From assembly GCA_019614645.1 (NCBI GenBank), contig JABWDB010000002.1:11321501-11385500 (forward strand): 64,000 nucleotides of DNA. Direction: 5' to 3'. A program made the position numbers and the translations under genes. The stretch is from Stratiolaelaps scimitus (taxonomy: Eukaryota; Arthropoda; Arachnida; Mesostigmata; Laelapidae). Shown one piece after another: positions 49,492 through 62,364 of this stretch (the first letter of the stretch is position 1; every line of letters starts with the position of its first letter). The notes beneath the pieces are model-generated. The model did no database searches. It was not told the origin of the DNA and was given only the letters and a program-made list of their open reading frames with translations.

Positions 49492-49495
<4 letters not shown>

Positions 49496-49839
49496 CGAGC
49501 ATGCCATTGTTTACGGGAGCGGGACTAAACAAGACTCAACGATAGCTATTCGTGATTACCTGGCAATCGAAGATAATACGCACTATTGCTAATGCGAACA
49601 TGCAACGTAGGCACGAGAATGATTGACATACATCTAGGTGCGTGAAATGTGTCTGACAAAACATCACTAATAATAACTACTAGAACTATGCTGGCTGTGG
49701 GTAGGCTTTTTACTTAGTTTGTCTGCAACAGGGTTCGCACTACTGATGTACTTTGTTATTTCCTCAATAGTAGGAAATATATACCCGTAGAGAGGCTGCG
49801 GCAATAATTCAATCATCGTAACTTTTCCGAACCCACTCA

Positions 49840-49937
49840 CAGCCTTAAACATTTAACGTCCACGGAACTGCTTTCGGCATAGCTTCATAAGACGAACAAC
49901 CCCTTTAAATGAAAACGTGTGACGGCATCGAACCCGG
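49840..49937 (-). mobile_element. Second copy of the SINE-like element
   Basis: The 25-base tail CAGCCTTAAACATTTAACGTCCACG (plus-strand view 49840-49864) is identical to the copy at 20687-20711. Similarity continues with substitutions for about 28 more bases (..TGCTTT....A..GCTTC.TA). On the minus strand a B-box-like CCGGGTTCGATGCCG lies at 49937-49923, so the order (B box, body, tail) matches the first copy, with a shorter body. An A-box could not be fixed. Confidence 0.5.
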
Positions 49938-50228
49938 GGCACCAATCGTAATGATATTCTACGTTAATTTACGATCATTTCAATCAAGATATCGGCCACC
50001 GATTTCATTGTGCGCCTTTGTTGTGGTACCTATCCCGGAAGTGTGTATCTATCAAGGATGGCTTTCCAGTATGTCTTGCGATTCTTTGAGTATCACTTTC
50101 GGTGTTTGATGATAACTGAATGGTCGCCCCACAAATCGATCAACATTCACTCATATTCAACGTTCGTATGCATAAGGTTAACGTCTCCCGAGATAGCTTC
50201 CTTGATAAGTACGCGTCTTCGATAATAC

Positions 50229-50412
<184 letters not shown>

Positions 50413-50779
50413 CCAAAATGAAAGGCATTACACAGCTGACGTTTCTTGATCACTCAGCCAATAATAGAGTTTTTATTATCGTTATAATTTTGATTTTATT
50501 CCTCATTTTAGAATACATCGCGTGTTGGTTTTCGTTTTTCCCATTCGATATATTACTTTCATTATATAGTATAAAATATAACCGAAACATCAAACATTGG
50601 GCGAACACCTCCGCGTCAACCTCTGCGTCCGCCGTCATTCTCACCATCATCACCGGTACAACTCGCATTCAAGTCCCCCGTTTTGCATTTGTACTATTCA
50701 TACAAACGTTGTTGTGTAGAGAGGTTTTTCAATTTTTCTTTGGTTTTTGCAATCATAACAGTAATACTAATAATAATTT

Positions 50780-50860
50780 TAATATATGATAATAATAATA
50801 ATAATAATGATAATAATAAGCCTCATCATCATCACCACCACCACCACCATCACCGTGTTC
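50780..50860. repeat. TAA and CAC/CAT trinucleotide repeats
   Basis: A TAA/TGA run (about 50785-50820) followed directly by a CATCACCAC-type run (about 50822-50855). Simple sequence; open frames through it are artefacts. Confidence 0.85.
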
Positions 50861-51595
50861 ATCATAATTATCAGCCAATATGGTAAATATTATCCATTGG
50901 TATAATTAATACTCATACAAATGTACATGAACCGTCACAGGAATGTATAAATTAATTTTGGTAATTGTGTATATATATATATATATAGATTTATGCATGT
51001 TTATGTATGTGTATGTATGTATATATATATATATATATATAGTAGTTTGATATAAATAGATATACATCGCCTACTCTTCATTCCCCAAAGGTGTACGCTC
51101 TGTCTCTCTCTTTAATTCGGTTGACGCCTCTACCGCACTACTGCTGTGCTGATTTATATGTCGAGGGTCTACAACGGACAGTTGTATGTATCCTTCCCGT
51201 CGTGTGTCTGCGAGGCGATTGAATTTTGACGATTCGAACAAAGTTGAGTCTGTTCAACGGTTCAGTGATTGGCGAATCAGTTTGCGAAATGATATCCGTA
51301 TTCGACCGATTATCAATGTTGTCTTTCAAGTTTGCAACTGATTCCCTGTAGAAGCACTTACTGATCATGTAGACAATCCTGGCTAGTTACTCGAGAAATC
51401 ACAGAGTATTATCTATAAAGTCGATCTATAATCGTTTCCATCCAATATATATATTTTGTGCATTTGCCTGCCGACATCGAAATAGAGCAGTTCGTTTTGT
51501 TTTTCTTCACACGTTAGAAAGGTGATGACATTTTGAAACGTTCAGCATTTACAGGCGTATCACTTAATGGATACGGGCAGGGATATTCTGTACGT

Positions 51596-51676
51596 TCAGA
51601 TTGCGACAATCTCCAGTGACGCCGACGGCGTCGACGTCTTGGTAGGGTCGGGCAGCTCCGCTTGATATGCGAGCAT
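51596..51676 (-). CDS. Candidate terminal coding exon, unassigned
   Basis: After a GCAG acceptor-like site, 27 codons from ATG at 51676 to TGA at 51596 use GC-ending codons like real exons here, and encode a Pro/Thr/Ser tail ending SLEIVAI. It lies on the same strand as, and downstream of, the Ser-rich exon at 53.5-54.0 kb, so it could be that gene's last exon. Against this, the acceptor lacks a pyrimidine tract and the phase does not join directly to the 53.5 kb exon. It is speculative. Confidence 0.15.
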   Translation of the reverse strand: MLAYQAELPDPTKTSTPSASLEIVAI

Positions 51677-51699
51677 CTGCTTATTGCAAAATGTCATAT

Positions 51700-51721
51700 A
51701 TGTATATATATATATATATAA
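51700..51721. repeat. TA microsatellite
   Basis: A short TA run. Similar runs are at about 50970-50989, 51019-51042 and 53057-53074. Confidence 0.85.
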
Positions 51722-53544
51722 TGTGCGTGAAATCGGTGTCTGTTTGATTGATTTCTGTCGAGAAACGAGATCGACGCAGTCGAGCAATATCTCTACGTCG
51801 ACATTTTGACTTATCGGTTTTCTTAGCAGTATATCGTTGTTATTAGGCAAGCGCTAATGATCATTCGTCTTTGATGGATGTCAACGTGTGTTCCTAATAC
51901 CCGTGTGATGAATACGCTTTCACCCGTACAAAATGCAGGGGCAGTGTCCATGGTACGTAGAAGATACATATATGTATAGATTTAAAGGCCTAGACCCGAA
52001 CACATGGTGGTTCTGGAGAGACTGGCAGGATCGGAAGGGCGTTCATACGAACTGCATCTTCCACCCTCGAGCAAACATCTCAGAATCACCCGGTTCGGCT
52101 TTTGTCTCCCACCGGTCTCGGCGAGCCGGCGCGAAACATATATGAACCACTAGAAACGTTCGAACGCTGCGTCTGCAATGCGACCATTTGCATCTATCTT
52201 TTGCACTCGTTCCGGTTGATGTCGCTACATTGTTTTAGGCACGCGAGTTTATAAGATTTCCCCCCGGTATCTTTTGTTTGAGAATCTATGCAAAATGTTT
52301 GTTGGTTTTTTTCTTTTGTTGCTTTTAGTCTGCGCCTCTGCGTCATCCCGTATCAGCTTATACTCATTGTATACCATAATAACATCTGGCACTAGAAAAC
52401 AAGAGGTCTAAGAGACATCGTCGTGCTCATTGCTCCACATTGGATTCGGGATGAAGTCGGGGACACTTGCGTCCCGGCGACGTCCGCCCGCCGACGATCC
52501 ATCGACACTCGGAAAGTCAGCCATAATAATTTGATGTGCCTTCAGAGGAAGCAGCAATCGAATGGCCTACGCATTCGATATAGAGGACCGCAGTAGCACC
52601 GCTCGATGAGCATGAGCCTCACGAACACACCTGATATCTTAGCTAAATCGCGGGGCTCGAGGCTATCAGAGGTGGCAAAAAGCAGCTTTACAATACAATT
52701 AATAATAACCGCAATGATAATATAATAATTAGTATGATATTCATAAGAAATGGTAAACAGACAATTGGCACTAGATGCAGGTTTCACTATCGTCACGCCT
52801 CGTCGAACTCCACACATCTACACTGGCCCACACTGCCAATCTTTGCATTCATCGATTTTGTCACACTACCATCATTTTGATAGAAGCATCACCAACAATG
52901 TACGGTCGCAATCGACTCTCGATGGCGGCGGCGGCGCTATCTTCTCGATTTAAAGCTCGTTCGGGAACAGTAAATGATCTCAGCAACACTGAAGTGAATC
53001 TGATCCCTGAAATTATCAGCATACTACTACCACTGCTAGATAGAGTACGACATATATGTATATATATATATATGGTTCATCGAACCGTATATTCCTGTTC
53101 GCATTTCTAGGTGTTGTCGCACTTCACACGGTTGTCGCTGATCATATCTCGCATCGATGACTCGTCTCGAGTGAAGTTTTGCGTTAAGCAAGCCATTCTG
53201 CTTTTTGTTCTTTGGAACAGCGAACCGTTGTCTCGGTTGACGTGTACGAGATGCCTGGCGGTCGCCGTATCGGTGGTGGCGTTGGGGCCAAAGGATGGCG
53301 TGGCCTGGGGCATCTGCCCTACCCTGCCCTGCATACACGATCCCGAAGCTGCATAGCCCGCCTAGATCCGCCTCTGTCGTCCTGCATGAACTCGCGAATC
53401 GTGACACTGTTGTGCTATTGGACATCACCTCCGATAGCGATGACGATGGTTAGAATACGATTGGTAGCGGCAATGCTGCTGTCCGGCGGGAGGCCGTTCG
53501 GTTCGTCTGACGCTTCGCCTGCCCACCGGCGTTCGGGATCCGGA

Positions 53545-54012
53545 TCACGTGCTGCTCGTTGCACTCTTCAGTGCCGAGTCGTCTTTACTTCGGAGCGCCC
53601 GGCGGAGCTTGTCAACGAGCCGCGTGTGGAACTTGTTGAGCGAACTCGACGAAACCGATTGAGGTACGACGTTAGCGGACGTCGCGGAGGTGCCGTGCTC
53701 CGAGCATCGGGAGATCCTCCGCGAGCGATTTGCCATCGGCTGAAAGCCGTCCGCTGTTCCGCTGACGACGGAGCGCAATCGTTCGTCGATATCGCTGCCG
53801 GGCGACGACGACAGCGAGGCGGGTCCCGATGTCCCGTAGCCGCCGCCCGCGCTCGGCGACATCGTGTGCGATCGTGATCGATTCGAGCACTGCGACGTCT
53901 TGCGCGAACGCGGCTGCGACCCCGAGCCTGACGCAATGCTGGAGGTCACGGGGCTGCCGGCCGCGTTCGGCTGATAGATGTCGAAGTTGTTTTTCATGAT
54001 TGGGCACATCAT
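53545..54012 (-). CDS. Ser-rich basic protein exon, unknown function
   Basis: From ATG at 54012 (two ATGs in tandem) the frame is open for 155 codons to a TGA at 53545, with strongly GC-ending codons, unlike the surrounding noise. Content: MMCPIMKNNFDIYQ at the start, then a Ser/Gly/Arg-rich, probably disordered body with several basic-Ser sites of the protein-kinase A or AMPK type (RKTS, RRIS). Next is an acidic DIDERLR segment at about 85-91, and an amphipathic basic helix LNKFHTRLVDKLRRALR at about 124-140. The frame stays open upstream of the ATG for 42 codons with weaker codon bias. A donor-like CGAA|GTAAAG occurs about 50 bases before the stop, so this may be a first exon spliced onward rather than a single-exon gene. 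I do not recognise the family. Confidence 0.5.
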   Translation of the reverse strand: MMCPIMKNNFDIYQPNAAGSPVTSSIASGSGSQPRSRKTSQCSNRSRSHTMSPSAGGGYGTSGPASLSSSPGSDIDERLRSVVSGTADGFQPMANRSRRISRCSEHGTSATSANVVPQSVSSSSLNKFHTRLVDKLRRALRSKDDSALKSATSST

Positions 54013-54649
54013 CGTGATGCCGGATAGTTTATGTAGCGGTGCTGGTGACCGTAATGCAGATGTGCGAAACGTAATCGAACGACGTAACAGTGGCAGCAAT
54101 AATGATTCGACAGATGGCGTGACCAGAAATCGTGCCACTCTACGACGGCGAAACGATTACGGTGTGTGTGTGTGTGCGGGGGGGGGAGTGTAGGATGCTG
54201 ACTGCAAGACTGTGGCTAGATGAGCTGGTAAGCGCTAGGAGGTCTCGTCCCACCGAGCCGAGTGGGTTAACACACAAACACAGAGTGAGTTCTACAGGCA
54301 CGTACACACAGACGTAACGTTGTTGCAACGGTGACGATTGTTATATTGACGCTAGCGAGTGACAGCAATGTCCGCAATTCTTACGAAGAACTGGCAGATA
54401 GAAACAGTCATACATTAGCAGTAATCATAATACGAATACTAATCATAGTCTTGTTCGATTGGTTAGAGGCGAGCAGGTCGTCATTGGTCAGATCGGGCCG
54501 GCGATGCGTCTCGGGAAGCAGCCGTGAGAGGGATCAACGGGTGGAGATTTCAATACACCACAACGTGCGTATTGCTCGGTGCGAATTGGCCTAGTTGTCT
54601 CTGTTCGGCCTGATTCCAGTGTTAGATATTTTTGTTTTCCGATTTCGTA
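54013..54649. promoter_or_regulatory. Possible shared upstream region of two divergent genes
   Basis: 637 bp between the Ser-rich exon (-) and a possible plus-strand first exon at 54650. It contains a GT run followed by a G-run (about 54162-54187). No TATA box was found. The shared-promoter reading is inference from layout. Confidence 0.25.
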
Positions 54650-54865
54650 ATGAATGAATTCGTCGTCATGGACGATGACGACAACGACGCCGAACAGCTT
54701 CTGCTCCTCGATAACTTCCTGTCAGGACTTCCTACAGCTGCTGCACATAGCGGCCGGCTGCGTCTCCCACTCGTCTCTGGAGGACGTTGCAATCCTACGC
54801 GGTACGACTGTGAGATACTGAAAGCGCTGCAGATGATGAATCTATATTGGAGCGGAGGGATTCCC
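54650..54865 (+). CDS. Candidate first exon, acidic amino terminus, unknown
   Basis: ATG at 54650 opens a frame encoding MNEFVVMDDDDNDAEQ, then leucine-rich LLLLDNFLSGLP and YDCEILKALQMMNLYW. Codon use is GC-ending. Possible donors are GTACGT at 54866 and GTGAGC at 54870; without splicing the frame ends at 54892. No family was recognised and no following exon was found. The antisense frame is also partly open, so this is a weak call. Confidence 0.25.
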
Positions 54866-54892
54866 GTACGTGAGCATACAAGCCTCGTTTAG

Positions 54893-56351
54893 GTGGTCTC
54901 TTCGCTGAGCAGAGTCCTTCCTTTGGAGCTCTGTTCCACGAGTTAAACAGTCGACACGATATGATCTGCTATCCTCTAAGATCGAAATGACTTGTTAGTT
55001 CTTTCGCTGAGTACGGATAGCTTGCAGATAGATGGATAGACAGGGTTGCAGGCGTTGTCACTCGAATCGAACGGCAATTACAATTGCCACTGTTGTTAGT
55101 GCGGTGGTCGCCGTCGTCGTCGTCGAAACGGCTCTTCTCTTCAGTGAACGTCTCGCTTGTCGATCGAGTTGCACGTAATGATCAGCTGTTGGGCGGTCGC
55201 CGCCAGCGATCAGCGGTCGCGTGACTTCAGGTGGCGTCCGACGACTCAAAGTGACTGATGTGCGAGATGACTCGAATCGTCTCCGAAGGCCCAAGGTGTG
55301 TTCACGTCTCCGAGATCTCGCCGCCGCTACATCAGCTGCTGCTGCTGCTGCTCTCTCTATCTCCTATGTGCCTAGCAATCTGCCAGCTAGCCAGCCAGCG
55401 CTCAATGTACTGCGTGGACACGTGAGTTTGTTCTGTTGACGCTGCTGCTGAGACCCAGTGCCGGCCAGTGTGCATTCATAAGTGGCCCACACACTCACTG
55501 GTGGCGCTCGGCATGCGGCTCTCTGCTGGCGCTGTGTTCTGTCGGGCAGGGCACTCACTACTCTCTCTATAGCACAGGCAGGCAAGGCGAAGCAGCCCTC
55601 TCCGTTGTGGGCAACGTTCGGTGAGCAAGTGGTCCGTCCGACTCGCCCCGCTCAGTCCCGTCCCTTCAGTTCAGCCGGCGCGCCGAGCCACCAAGGAAAC
55701 CTTCCATAGCCGAGCGGAATTTTCCGCTGCGCGCGCGCCTCTCCGAGCCGACGCCAAGGCAGAGGGGAGAGGGTGGCCTCGACTGGATCAGGGATGCCAG
55801 CCAGGGGGAGGGAGGGGATGGCAGAGTGGGGTGGGGCCAATATGGGGGCGGGGGTGGGTAAGGGAGGAAGGGAAGGTTATGTAGGGTTGGCAGCGGCCGA
55901 ACGGCGGTCGGGCGGCCGTGCAGGCAGACAGGCATCAAGCACGTAGTAGTGGTAGCAAGCACATGGTCGTGGTGTGGGTGTGTGGATAGACACACAGACA
56001 GATAGGCTGACTAACTTCCTAGCCTGCTTTGCCTGCCGTCGTCGTTAGTGCCTGCTGATCTGATGTGTTTGCTTCGTAGGCGCTCGCCACTCGATGTTGC
56101 GGCTGCCGCTGGCGCCGTTGGTAGCGAGCACTCACACACACGGACGACTGGCGCACCCGGCCACAGAGAGAAACACAGGCTTTGGTCGTCACACGGTCGG
56201 TTTTGTATACAACAACAACGATGGCCGTAGGATAGCGTTTGGTCAGGTTTGACTTCTCTTCAAACGAGAGCACTTCAGAGGCCGGGTGATAGAAATGCTG
56301 TGTCGACTCAGCTCATTCAGCCACGTTCTGGCATAAGAATATTTTGCGGCT

Positions 56352-56405
<54 letters not shown>

Positions 56406-57495
56406 CTGTATGTGATCTATATATCACACTTAGAGAAATATATATTATCAATGGATATGATATTGTATATTCCTCCACCGGAGGGACACACCCACATCTA
56501 GATACACCCTCAGGCAACCCGCACGTATACACAGACAATGTGAAAAATAGCGGTCTTTCTACCTATTACATAAACATATGCTTACAGACGTGAACTTCAT
56601 CATTGAGATGACCGACCCGATGTAAATATATTGCCTCGTCACTGCCGCCAGCGCTCAAGCCGCCGCACGCGAGGTGTAAGGCACCGGTCCTGATCCTAGT
56701 TGTGGTGTTGAGATTCGGACTGCTCAAGTGTCTGTCTACAGACAGCAGACGCTCTCTACTTTCTACGTTGGATCTGGATCAGTACACAAGCGGCAGAACT
56801 GCAGTGTCAGATAGCCAAGCAGCGAGACGGGTGGCAGCCTTACACGTACATATTTCATATACATGCATACATATGATATAGTTGTATTTCCAACGATGTC
56901 AGTGCGTCCACAGAGGGGAGGCGGGCACTCAGCTGCTGTCCAGGACCTCATTCGGAGGATGGACGCAGCAGCAAGAGCCTACCTTCTTCCGCTGAGTCTG
57001 TTCGTTGCCATGCAGATTGCAGCAATCGCCTGTCCAGCTGATCATTGCATAAAATTAACCATAACTTCGGTGACAGCTGCAGCCGATGCGCCAGAACGAC
57101 ACAAGTGGATGTCCGTTGCTGTGAGCGACCGGCCGGCAGAGGCGCGGCCACGGCGCCACTGTGGCAGCCGTCGATCAGGAACACCGAATACATATAAATA
57201 TACCTAGCTTTCTAGCTACCCACGTCGGCTGCGACAACATTATCAACTGGTGGGAGGTAGACACACAGACGTCCACCCGACGAACGGCCTGTATTGCCGT
57301 CCCGCCACGAGGATCACACGCTTTCATGTTTATCACCGTGGAACAGAGCATTTATCTAGCAACGGTTATGCAGTCACTGGTCGTGTGGCAATAGGCTACG
57401 CGGCGGCGAACGGCTGGGAGTGGCGATGAGTGCGGAAAATGCTAACCTACTACCCTAACCTGTTCTAGAGTATTCCCCTGCTGTGGTCAATGCTC

Positions 57496-57526
<31 letters not shown>

Positions 57527-58765
57527 TTATATATATATCTTCAACCACCACAACACTAGTACCAATGTAGCATTGTTTCCTATTCATATGAATTTTTTTG
57601 GCAATTTGTCCGAATTTAGCGGTATACATTCAGCTATACGTAACGTAATAATCGCGTAGGGTTTCGGAGTCAGATGTAGGTGAAAATGTATTAATTGTGT
57701 TCTGTTTCAAGTTCATTATAATGTGCTTATTACATGACAAACGTAGCTGGTGCTAATGCTACTGTTTCATATTGATACGCGGTGTTTGCTTCACTAAGCC
57801 ACGTAAGTCTGGGGTCCAGGGGTTATGAACGTGTGTCTATGTGATGTGTGAAACCGCTCTGTCAGGTTTGGTAGGCGGCGTGTGTCTCTTGAAATAATAA
57901 AACCTGCTTTTGTTCCCCGTTACACGATATTGTTGAGTTGGCAAGTCCATACATCCTACCTGGGTAGTTAGCTACGTATCTATATGGGCAGCTGTTGCCA
58001 AGATTGGCAATCGCAATTCGCGATCGTCGTTCGGCTACCACCGCGGCTAACTACAATCTCACTTTGCGACAACAATAACAAGATACCCAGATACAACTAC
58101 ACTCAATTCCAAGATACAGGGCCGGGCGCCGCATCCGTTTTAGTGAACTGATATTATTAACTAAATAATATCTTGACAAGTTTTATCTGACATATGTATT
58201 AACGTCTAAAATACGGTTCCAGATAGGAGCTATATGTTTACGAGAAACACCATCGTGCTTAGATCATCCAGAGAGAGAATAGCAACAACAACACGTTGCC
58301 ACCAGTGTACCACTAAGATTTCCACGGTTGTTGACGGGAGTTCCTGCAGCAGCTCCGAACCTAAGTCTCCCATCGCTGTAGGTAGATGGGTGGATATAAA
58401 TCACATTGACGGCATAATGGAATATTATGGCTGCCCCTGATAGCGTTCGTCGACTGCACAGTGGCTTGGTTCTCAAGTGTCATTTGGTAATGCATATGCT
58501 GAACACTTCTGGCATATATATGTATAGCAAATCTCGACATCAGAATAAGACGCCCACACGGCGATGTTGTATATCGTCTTTCTATGATGGCTCTCTATAC
58601 ACATCGCGACTTCCTAGAATGAGTTCAGTCGAGTTGATTTCTCAATATACATGGAATGGAATCTTTTGGACCGCTCGGCACAATATAGTTAGCTTTGCTT
58701 AAACAAATGCGCACCCACCATCGGCCGTGTTCATGCCGTTCGTCCGTGTTTCAGGTCATAATAGC

Positions 58766-58797
<32 letters not shown>

Positions 58798-61700
58798 TAA
58801 TAGATATGTTTACCATAGACGATACGAAGGGAACAAGGTGAGTTCCGTATCTGCCCTAACATCCATTGGATAGGAAACCATCAAAACATCGGCCACGCAT
58901 CTGGACCGAGCAAAGCACAAATGAAGCCATGTATTCATCACGCATTTACGCAGCGCCGATGTTTCCGGTCAACATGGTCCATCTCGCACCGAGAATGGGC
59001 TCGTTCATAACATATAAAAAGGCGCCCAATTAACGGTCACTCAAACGGCTAGTGACCACAGACATTTTCATGTGTAGTCTATGTAATGAGTTAGTGCCTC
59101 GTAGCCGAGTAGAAAGAGCGATTTGCACACTAACAAACAACGTCGATTAACATGGCCTTGATACAAGACGATACAATACCGAGTAAATATTGGCCACACC
59201 CCACTTACGCACTAGTAACACTAAAACTATGACCTTTCACCGATTTGTGCTGTATAACATTTGAATGTGGCATCCACGTGGTATCGAAAAGGTGGTTTTT
59301 TCTTCCAAATATAATTCGCGGGGAAACTGCCTTTGGAGAAACTGGACCATTCACTTTTTTCTTTATCTCTAAGCGTCGTTTTGGCCCAGTAGATGCAATG
59401 CGGACAAGGCTAAGTGCTGCCTATTATTAGTACTATAAATACACGAACGTAGGTCTAAATTAATGGATTAATTAGGGCTCGTACATCCCCTTCCCTCAAA
59501 AAACCGCCGTCCGCGGTTAGCCAGCAGTAGCCTCTATAACGGCGGTCGCAGCAAACGCGCCTCATCAGGCAGCAATAGATAGAATTACACAAGACCCGCT
59601 TTTCATCTCGTCTCTGACCATGCCCTTCTACTGACGTTGTCCGCAACAGTGAAAATGTCCACAACAAACTCGACTGGAAGGAGGGCGTACTTTGTTTCAG
59701 AGTGTATATATATATATATATATATATGAGATGCGTCGCGGCATTCGTTTGATGGCGAACGCCGTCCCCGCTAGGGCCGCTGTATTACAGCATGCGTGTG
59801 TATGTGTGGCAACTGTGATGTTCCATTGTGACGTCCACCGATCACCCGATGCCAAGCGTATGTGTCTCCCTATGTGTTTGTGTGTATGGATAGGTAGCGA
59901 ATGATTAGGCGACGCTTTGTCGCGTCAGCGATTACCAACCCATTGGTTAGGGGAGCAACAGCGATCACAACAGCCTCCCGCTGGCCCCGGCCCGTAACAA
60001 CACGCCGTCGGCGGGGCCAACTGAATCGTCCGCCAGTGCTACTGTCGTCTTTGTTGTTCGGCTATTGGCCTCGTAGTGAATAGTTCGTTGCTCAAGCAAC
60101 AAAAAGGGGAGATGATCAGCCGGCCGACCGGGAAAAACTAACTACCTGCTGACGCTGACTTGCCTCTTTGTCGTCGGCACGGCGCCACACAGCAGCCTTG
60201 ATCTGAGCTCACTGATGTCCTCAGACAACGTCTATGAACGAGATCGTCGCTAGCAGGTAGACTCGGCGGGGAGAACGCGGCAGTGGTCGACTTGGCCACC
60301 CTTTTGAGAGAACTCGACCCGACAAGGCGACCGTCAATGCCACGCCACGCATAGATGGGGGCATTTCCCACCAGGTCCAAGCGTTTCTCGCGGTTGGCAA
60401 TGAGAACGCTTGGCGATACCTGTTCGATACCCTTCGAAGTGATGCCATTTAAACAAAGTCAGTGGTAGGCTGCGTTAAGGGACGGCAGACTGGCGGTTAG
60501 TCGGCAAGGGAGAACGTGTTCGACGCTGTTTGATGTTGTATGGGAAAACATCATACGACGTTGAACGTAAGCAACGGAAACTCTCGCCAGTCTCTTGCAA
60601 CGCAAAGCAATTTTCATTGGGCTTGAGACAGGAAGTCAGTCGTTAGAAGGCCGATGGCGAAGAAGTAAACACAGCGCGACAAACAAGCATTTCACAGAGG
60701 GATTTGATATATATATATATAATGTTATAACAATTATATTATGTGTTATTTAGTGTTACGTTTGCGAGTTGCAACGAATGTGTGATAGCGATAGCGTATA
60801 AGAAATTGCGACTCTAGCTCAATTTCAATTTTCAGTGTGTTTTTCCTGAAGTGGTCTCGAACTCAACATACAGGTTATCTCTACATTATAACCATAATCA
60901 AGCCGCCTCACTACAGATCTCCAAGCCAAATTCCGAATACGTGAAGGCCCATTCATCTATAATATGTACGACGCAGTTGTGACTCCTGTAGACCGAATTT
61001 AATTTTCCTGCCACACGGAGAAATGCATTTAATAATAAATCAGGTTAATAATATCTCTCCACGTCCTAGTCACATAGCACCATTGCGTGTATTCCCGTTT
61101 GTTGGACGGCCGGTATTCCATTCGTTTCAATTTGCCAAACAATTATTATTATTCGAGGGCTGCGAGGGCTTGTGGCCTTGCTAGGTTTCAATTTGTGCCC
61201 GGTGTAGCGGCGTTGTCTTGATCGAGAAGCCGTTCGCAGCTCAAATCGCGAGGGTGCGGCTTCGTCTAGGGGACGGCCCAGTTCGCTCTCCCGTGCGTTG
61301 GGCCTAGCCCTAGGCTGTATGTGTACGCTGTGTAGCTCTGACGGGAAGAGAAGGGTCTGATTCCTGGGGGTACCGAGTCGAGGTCGGCTCAAGGGACCTC
61401 TTTCCGACATCGCCAGCGCTTAAAGGCTGATATAATACTTAACAATTGTACATCCTTATAGGGAATATTAGGGTGTGTTCTGTTGCGGCCTACGTCCCTC
61501 GTGCGGTAGCCTACATACGGACGACAGAAAAGCAAATGCTAATCCAGTATGCAAGGGGACCCTTAGCGCCTTGCGGCCTCAAATCCAAACAGGGCAGAGA
61601 GCCAGTGTCAACATGTGTCTACCGTCATTTGATCAGCTCGAGTGGGGCTATAATACGTTCGTACGAATCTATGTCTGAACGGATCTTAGGCATTGGGAAG

Positions 61701-61910
61701 ATATATGGCGCTCTTCGTGAACACAAGGAGCAAACAAACTTCCCAAGGATGTTTCTGACACACAGATGTGTGCCTGTCTTATTAGACAAATAGGGCAAAC
61801 TATTCAGGATAGCTTCTGTGGTCGCTAGCGGCATACATGCAGTGTGTATAGATTCAGTTGTCACTATGCTATATCTATATGTAGAACTGTATAATCGGCG
61901 ATCTGGTCTG
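54893..61910. other. No supported gene; GC-rich block and microsatellites
   Basis: About 55060-56050 is GC-rich with a CTG run near 55338 and G-rich tracts at about 55800-55880, resembling an island upstream of a gene, but no coding exon was fixed. Farther on are TA tracts at 56369-56399, 57495-57538, 58763-58788 and 59704-59727, a CA run at 56352-56369, and AT-rich DNA. Confidence 0.4.
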
Positions 61911-61937
61911 GAACTGACTTCACTCTCAAGTCAGTTC
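61911..61937. repeat. Perfect 10-bp hairpin
   Basis: GAACTGACTT (61911-61920), 7-base loop, AAGTCAGTTC (61928-61937). All ten pairs match. Confidence 0.85.
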
Positions 61938-62333
61938 GAAGTCGTTCTACGTTGTTAGCCATGAAATCAACAATAGCTATTAGCACCTTGATTATTGAAG
62001 ATGTTTTGCGGATCTCCAATCTCTTTGTGATACGCTAATCATCTCGCCTATACGCCACGTCGGCGATCTTCATGGTGTCTACTCTCTTCCTCACAGTAAT
62101 TGACAGTCACAGAAGGCGCTTAGAAGTGTGAACATCACCATAGATATTGTCTCGGGAAATCAGGGTGCCGACAAGATCGACATCGATGCACACACCCTTC
62201 GATGTGCCGATTGGCACGTCTACTGCAGCCGACAGCCGAGTCTGCTGAAGGCCAGCTGTCTATCAACAATATCTGCTGTGAGATCGCAGAGTGTACGACA
62301 TACTATTAATATTTGTGTTTTTTTCTTATTGCA

Positions 62334-62364
62334 GGCCTTCAAATACACCAATCATTTGAAGGCC
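62334..62364. repeat. Perfect 11-bp hairpin just after an acceptor-like site
   Basis: GGCCTTCAAAT (62334-62344), 9-base loop, ATTTGAAGGCC (62354-62364). Immediately upstream is a strong acceptor-like TTTTTTTCTTATTGCAG ending at 62334. The frame through it is open on the plus strand from 62128 to 62451 but shows no known domain. Confidence 0.85.

Noticed and set aside
53212..53877. 221-codon plus-strand frame
   Set aside because: It runs antisense through the Ser-rich minus-strand exon; the GC-biased codons of that exon keep this strand open.
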